Assembly (NCBI GenBank): GCA_023374025.1
Contig: SIJG01000062.1
Coordinates: 443,488-507,487 of the forward strand
Reading direction: 5' to 3'
Length of the DNA: 64,000 nucleotides
DNA from: Heterodera schachtii
Taxonomy: Eukaryota; Nematoda; Chromadorea; Rhabditida; Heteroderidae
Below are positions 59,564-64,000 of this stretch, piece by piece. A program made the position numbers and the translations under genes. Under the pieces are notes generated by a model. It was not told where the DNA came from. It did not search any database and saw nothing but the letters and a program-made list of their open reading frames with translations. How positions within the stretch are numbered: the stretch's first letter is position 1; each line of letters begins with the position of its first letter.

Positions 59564-60264
59564 CTTTTTGCGAGGTTTAGGATAAATTAGTATTATATTT
59601 TTTTCAAAAAGGCTAAAATAATGAAAAATTTTTATTATATGAAAAAAGTAATAGAATCAATTTTATATTTATTATTTTGATAATCAATTATTGATTTGGG
59701 ATAAATGGAGAGAGAAATAATAAAATATTCATTGATTTCACATTATACATTAATAGGGCTGCGATTTTTAGGCACAAAAAATCGCGAAAAAGGAGGCAGA
59801 AAAAAAATCGTAAAATAAGCATTAAATAGGCAATAATTTTTTATTATTATCAAAGAGTTATAAATTTTAGCTTTTTCCAGCTAAATTTATCGATGCGAAA
59901 GTAATGCATTTTCGCTTTAAATTTATATTTAAAATAGGAATGTTTATAAGCAATTTCTTTCTTTTTTGCTGTTTCGATATCTCTCAAATTGTCAGCGGAC
60001 AAATTATTTTCGCACAATATAAAATGATTTTGTAGAAAATTTAGTCTACATACACCACAATGGGCTTGCCGAGTTGGTTTTGGTTTTCGGGAGAACGATT
60101 ATTAATAAGTTGTTTGATCGTAGAATATTAAATACAGAAATCGTTTATTATTGAGAATGGGGCTTTAAACGAAGAAAAATGGTATAATTATTCTTTTATT
60201 ATTCAAAAATTTTGCGATTAACCGTCGGAAAAGATCTCGTCAAAGTACCAAGAAACATGACATA
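59564..60264. other. Intergenic DNA
   Basis: AT-rich spacer. TAGGGCTGCGATTTTTAGGCA at about 59756 resembles a left hAT-type terminus without a partner. Confidence 0.4.
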
Positions 60265-60933
60265 TCACTCGTCATCTGTGTTCCCAATTTGAACCGTAGT
60301 CGAATTGTCCGCATCCTGTGTCACATCCTCCGCCGTAGTCGAATTGTCCGCGTTCTCCGTCGCACAATCAACCACCGCCGTAGTCGAATTGTCCGCGTTC
60401 TCTGCCACAGCCTCTAGCGTACTCAAATTGTCCGCTTCTTCCGTCTCAGCCTCAACCGTAGTCGAATTGTCCGCATTCTCCGTCGCACAATCAACCACCG
60501 CCGTAGTCGAATTGTCCGCGTCCTCTGCCACAGCCTCAAGCGTACTCGAATTGTCCGTTTCTTCCGTCTCAGCCTCAACCGTAGTCGAATTGTCCGCGTT
60601 CTCTGCCACAGCCTCCAGCGTACTCGAATTGTCCGTTTCTTCCGTCTCAGCCTCAACCGTAGTCGAATTGTCCGCGTCCTCTGTTACATCCTCCACCGTA
60701 GTCGAACTGTCCGCTTCTTCCGTCTCAGCCTCCACAGTACTCGAATTGTCCGCTTCTTCCGTCTCAGCGTCCACCGTAGTCGAATTGTCTTTGGCCTCCA
60801 CAGTAGTCGAATTGTCTGCTTCGTCCTTCTCGCTCTCAATCACAGCCGAATTCAGCGGAAAAGTCGATGCATAATGTCCAAGATATGCAAAAAGCATTCC
60901 AAAGAAGAGAATGTCGATGCTTGATATTTTCAT
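60265..60933 (-). CDS. Secreted acidic repeat protein rich in N-glycosylation sites, 222 aa, single exon
   Basis: Starts at ATG 60933 with a signal peptide (about residues 1-26, FFGMLFAYLGHYASTFPLNS). Nearly all the rest is a degenerate 13-residue repeat of the form ADNSTTVEAETEE, with NSTT or NSST sequons in almost every unit. A larger 26-residue unit ends in AVAENADNSTT, and a variant contains AVVDCATENADNST. The product should be extracellular, very acidic and heavily N-glycosylated. A TTTCAG acceptor 5 bases before the ATG fits trans-splicing of a leader. ATGCCA lies on the gene strand about 60 bases upstream. The unit is in frame throughout and shows no stop, so it is under coding constraint. 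No known family is recognised. Confidence 0.85.
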   Translation of the reverse strand: MKISSIDILFFGMLFAYLGHYASTFPLNSAVIESEKDEADNSTTVEAKDNSTTVDAETEEADNSSTVEAETEEADSSTTVEDVTEDADNSTTVEAETEETDNSSTLEAVAENADNSTTVEAETEETDNSSTLEAVAEDADNSTTAVVDCATENADNSTTVEAETEEADNLSTLEAVAENADNSTTAVVDCATENADNSTTAEDVTQDADNSTTVQIGNTDDE

Positions 60934-60946
60934 GGTGTCTGAAATT
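60934..60946 (-). promoter_or_regulatory. Candidate spliced-leader acceptor
   Basis: On the minus strand TTAAATTTCAG is followed by ACACC and the ATG of the secreted repeat protein. There is no upstream exon, so a trans-splice acceptor is the simplest reading. Confidence 0.55.
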
Positions 60947-61358
60947 TAATTAATTACATTATTATTTTTAATATTTAAACTAATTTAAATTGGCATATTA
61001 GACATATTCTCTTGCTTAAATACTCAGTGAAATAATTAAACAAATTCCATTCATTGGCTACGGACCATTGGTATTCACAATTGGTGATGATTAAGTTAAT
61101 GTTTGGAATAAATTACTGATGAAAGAATTTGGTGTGAGAAAAAAACGCAAAAAAAGTGATGTAATTCATAGAGATAAGAATGTTTTGAATTATATCTTAA
61201 AATGGGCCTAATAATTTTTTTCAAATAAAACAACACCAATCAAAAAATATTTCTCTTTTTCACCAAAATAAAAATTTCACATAAGCCCCGTCAATTTTAT
61301 TAAATTTCTTGAATAAGTGTTTTTTATGCTATTAAGCATTAAGATGAGATGTAAATAT

Positions 61359-61700
61359 TTATCTGATTGAAAAGCATTTACTATAAATATTTATCAAATT
61401 GAAACCATCCTTTTTTCGAGAAATTTGATTGTTTTTCATCATTTTACGGCATTCATTGCGAATTGTTCGATTGACCATCAAATAAACAATGGGTGGGGCA
61501 CCTGAAAATTAAATAAAAATAATAGTTATTTTATTATTTGTTTTTAAACTAACCGAACATGAAATAATTGAAATAAAAACTGATAATGATCAGTAGCACT
61601 TTTTTGGTCTCTAAATGTTGCATGATGGCGTAAAGTACAAAAGTGCAACATTAATGCCATTAATAATTGAAGCAATTTGGACAAAAACCTTTAAAAGTTT
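61359..61700 (-). pseudogene. C-terminal fragment of a serpentine receptor
   Basis: Exon 61359-61501 follows a TTTTCAG acceptor and reads GAPPIVYLMVNRTIRNECRK, the end of TM7 and start of the C-tail of a rhodopsin-like nematode receptor. The preceding exon, about 61554-61688, reads IASIINGIN in one frame and then LETKKVLLIIISFYFNYFMF in another, so it carries a frameshift. No TM1-TM5 exons were found upstream. It is a truncated relic, different in class from the Srsx genes. Confidence 0.6.
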
Positions 61701-62991
61701 AATTATTGTTATATTTAATTGGTGCTGAGTCAATCCAAAAAAAAAAAAACTCAGTGATTGATAAAATTAATGAATAAATTTAATTATTCGATTCACAAAA
61801 TCACGGTGCCGTCCGCTTATCCCTAATGTACAGCGAGACGCAAGTCATTTTCAAATTTTTTAATTTTTCAATTTTTCACATACACTTCTCGCCAATTTTC
61901 TCCATTTGTAGTAGACACAGCCGGATGCCATTTTGACCGGGCCGGTCCGTTTCCGGATCAGGCAGGCACTTTTGGTACCCCGAAAGTGGTGCGATAGGCT
62001 TCCGGAAAATGACCAATCACATTTCGTAATTTTTTTTTTATCAATCACTGAGTTTTTTTTGGATCGACCTAGCACCATTTAATTGAGTTATTAGATTATA
62101 AATTCAAAAATAATTACCAAATAAAATTTTAGACAATTAAAAGTTTCTAATTCCACACATTTCGTACCTCGAACAAACCAACAGTCCCACAATGAAACAC
62201 CAAAGTTGACAAAACCATTTCACTCAATCAGATCACAGACAAATTCGCCCCTTTGCTCCCCCAATTCATTAATCATTTAATTCCGGTGAATGAATGGCTA
62301 ATAAATGGGTCACTAACAGCTCACCCGCTCAATGTCCCCTGGGGGGAAAAGCGGAGACAAATCATGAGGAAAAGCACGCCGGGGGCGCGTCGAATAGGAA
62401 GCAAGCACAGCAGTCAGCAGCAGCTAATCGCTTTGTTCTCTCGCCTTTTGAAAACGGATGAAAGTGATAAATTTTTTGGTTGGGTGCCGCCGTATCGAAA
62501 AATGGGAATTTATAAAAGAGGAAGTGAATGGAAGCATTTTCCCTTCAATTTCGCTTTTTTCTTCATCATTCATGCATTTTATATTAGTGAGTGCCCTCCG
62601 TAAAATCCTAAAGCTTATGAATGAATTGGAAAATGGGCCGAATGGATGATAAGCTGGCATATTTCCTAATCTCCGCCACGCGATCATTTTTTGACAAAAA
62701 TTGTCATAATTTTTTTCAAAACAAATTTGGTAGCTATGAATGTTGTTCTCTAAAAACAGTTTTGTTCTCAAAAGCTCACAAAATTTCATCACTAAGCAAT
62801 ACCAAATATAAAATGTGCTTAGAAAAAAAGTCAAACATTTTTTGTCGAAAAAAACGTTCTAAACGGCGGATTTAATAAATGTGCCAGTATTAAATCCCGT
62901 CTTATTTTAAATCATTTACTAATGATTAAGACTTTGGCTCGCGATTAATCTCGTGTAATTCTTTATTTTTTTTATTCTTAAAGGAAAAGGA
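61701..62991. other. Intergenic DNA upstream of collagen
   Basis: Mixed sequence with overlapping open frames on both strands at 62250-62870, none with splice or family support. It should contain the collagen promoter. Confidence 0.35.
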
Positions 62992-64000
62992 ATGGGAAGA
63001 ACAACATATTCAGAGATGAAATATTGTTCAGCATCATCTTCATCTTCTACGCCTGCTTCTGCTCGGCCCAAGTCCTCCCATTTGTTCACCTCAATTGGCA
63101 TTCTCTGCAGCACTTGTGCCCTGCTCGTTCTGCTGTTCCTCGTGCCGATAATTGTGCATAAGGCAAACATTTTGCGTGCAGAACTTGAGGTGATAAATGA
63201 CAAAATGCCAATGTCTATGTTAGCATTTAGGGACTGTAAATGGGCTCAAAGATTAGTGTTGCAAAAAGAAAGTTTTACCTGTATTAAGTCTAGACCAAAA
63301 ATCACTAGCATTTATTTTATTTTAAATTTTTATGCATTTTTAAATAATATGCCATTTTAGCTATTATTTCAAAAAATGACCAATTTTTCTAATCAGTTTA
63401 TGTATCAGAGGAAATAGAGAATCGAAGAAAAATTCTAAAAGACAAAAAAAAAAAAAATTTTTTTTTAATATTTTTCTTAAAATTTGTTTAGGAAAAAAAG
63501 GACCGAAAAATCATTTCCTATTTAATGGCAAAAAAATCTTTGCTATTTATTTTTATTTGCACTATATCTGTATTGGATTAATTGTAAGTGGGTCAAATCA
63601 TTGATCAAAAAATTTATTTCGAAAATTTCGTTCATTGATTGATCAATACATAGATTGTTTGGGTCGCTAAACCCAGGGTTTGACATTAGTGATTCATCAC
63701 CATTATCCCCTGTTCTGCTTGTTTAGGAAATGTCCGTTCGTTTCAAGCAAAACTCGGACAGGGCGTGGCACCAAATGATGCAAATGGAGCCAATTAATGA
63801 CAACCCAACGATGCACACAACAATTGTTGCAAGTCGACCGGCACGTGCATCGTGGAACAAACACTTCTGCCAAGGCTGTCATTCATTGGCATGCGCAAGT
63901 GGCACGCCAGGACCGAACGGCAAATGCTTACAGCAAAATAAATATTCATTATTTCAACAAATTAAATATTTATTATTTCAATTTCCTTGGTTTTCAGGTC
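62992..64000 (+). CDS. Cuticle collagen, N-terminal part (runs off the right edge)
   Basis: Exon 1 from ATG 62992 encodes a Ser-rich head and a membrane anchor (LFTSIGILCSTCALLVLLFL) followed by VPIIVHKANILRAELE, the Col_cuticle_N pattern, to a GTGATA donor after about 63192. Exon 2 begins at 63728 after TTGTTTAG (EMSVRFKQNSDRAWHQMM). It contains SRPARASW, the region of subtilisin-like processing, and FCQGCHSLACASGTPGPNG, the Cys knot and first Gly-X-Y triplets. It appears to end near 63910 at G|GCAAAT. The next acceptor TTTTCAG lies at 63993-63998, so the intron would be of GC-AG type. The triple-helical domain lies beyond the window. Confidence 0.85.

Noticed and set aside
60305..60874. 189-codon plus-strand frame opposite the secreted repeat protein
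   Set aside because: It is the antisense shadow of the 39-base repeat. The minus frame has a signal peptide, sequons in every unit and an acceptor before its ATG.
62424..62834. 136-codon minus-strand frame and overlapping plus-strand frames upstream of collagen
   Set aside because: Frames overlap on both strands, composition is like non-coding DNA nearby, and no domain or splice structure is evident.

Overview
The window is eukaryotic, AT-rich nuclear DNA from a nematode. The evidence is a complete troponin T gene of the MUP-2 type, two serpentine receptors of the nematode Srsx type, a cuticle collagen N-terminal domain, nematode 5S rRNA genes, short introns with TTTCAG acceptors, and a trans-splice-like acceptor 5 bases before one ATG. 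Several short genes encode proteins with signal peptides, and one intron is best explained as GC-AG. Together these fit a tylenchid plant parasite such as a cyst nematode, but the species is an inference.

Layout. 0-2.6 kb holds a broken plus-strand gene whose exon is split by a palindromic element with an 8-bp target duplication. 2.9-4.25 kb is a decayed Srsx receptor. 4.5-6.7 kb is an inverted repeat running into a tandem array. A 5S rRNA gene lies at 7.2 kb. 8.5-11.6 kb has a small proline-rich gene and a coiled-coil membrane protein whose intron carries a hAT-like element. 15.1-17.8 kb is troponin T. 19.35-31.4 kb is a 17-exon ARMC9-like LisH/armadillo gene, and 33.0-37.0 kb is a 13-exon WDR54 gene, both on the minus strand. 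37-45.8 kb is mostly mobile-element debris with short duplicated exon-like segments. 45.9-46.7 kb is a 5-exon membrane protein. 48.1-48.9 kb is a secreted helix-turn-helix-repeat protein with a frameshift. 53.3-55.0 kb is an intact Srsx receptor. 56.5-58.0 kb has a second intact 5S gene and a 1.1-kb palindromic Tc1/mariner-like element. 58.5-61.7 kb holds two secreted proteins and a receptor fragment. A cuticle collagen gene runs off the right edge.

The most striking feature is the mobile DNA. At least ten short elements, in several families, have TA/CAG-type inverted ends and perfect or near-perfect 8-bp target duplications (hAT hallmark). The interior of each is built from iterations of a family-specific short motif that resembles its own terminus. 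A 26-base GC-rich hairpin recurs nine times in the window, in these families or in related mobile debris. Most elements with supported boundaries lie inside introns of the genes above.

All gene models are reconstructed by eye from splice signals, reading phase and family resemblance. No alignment or transcript data were available.
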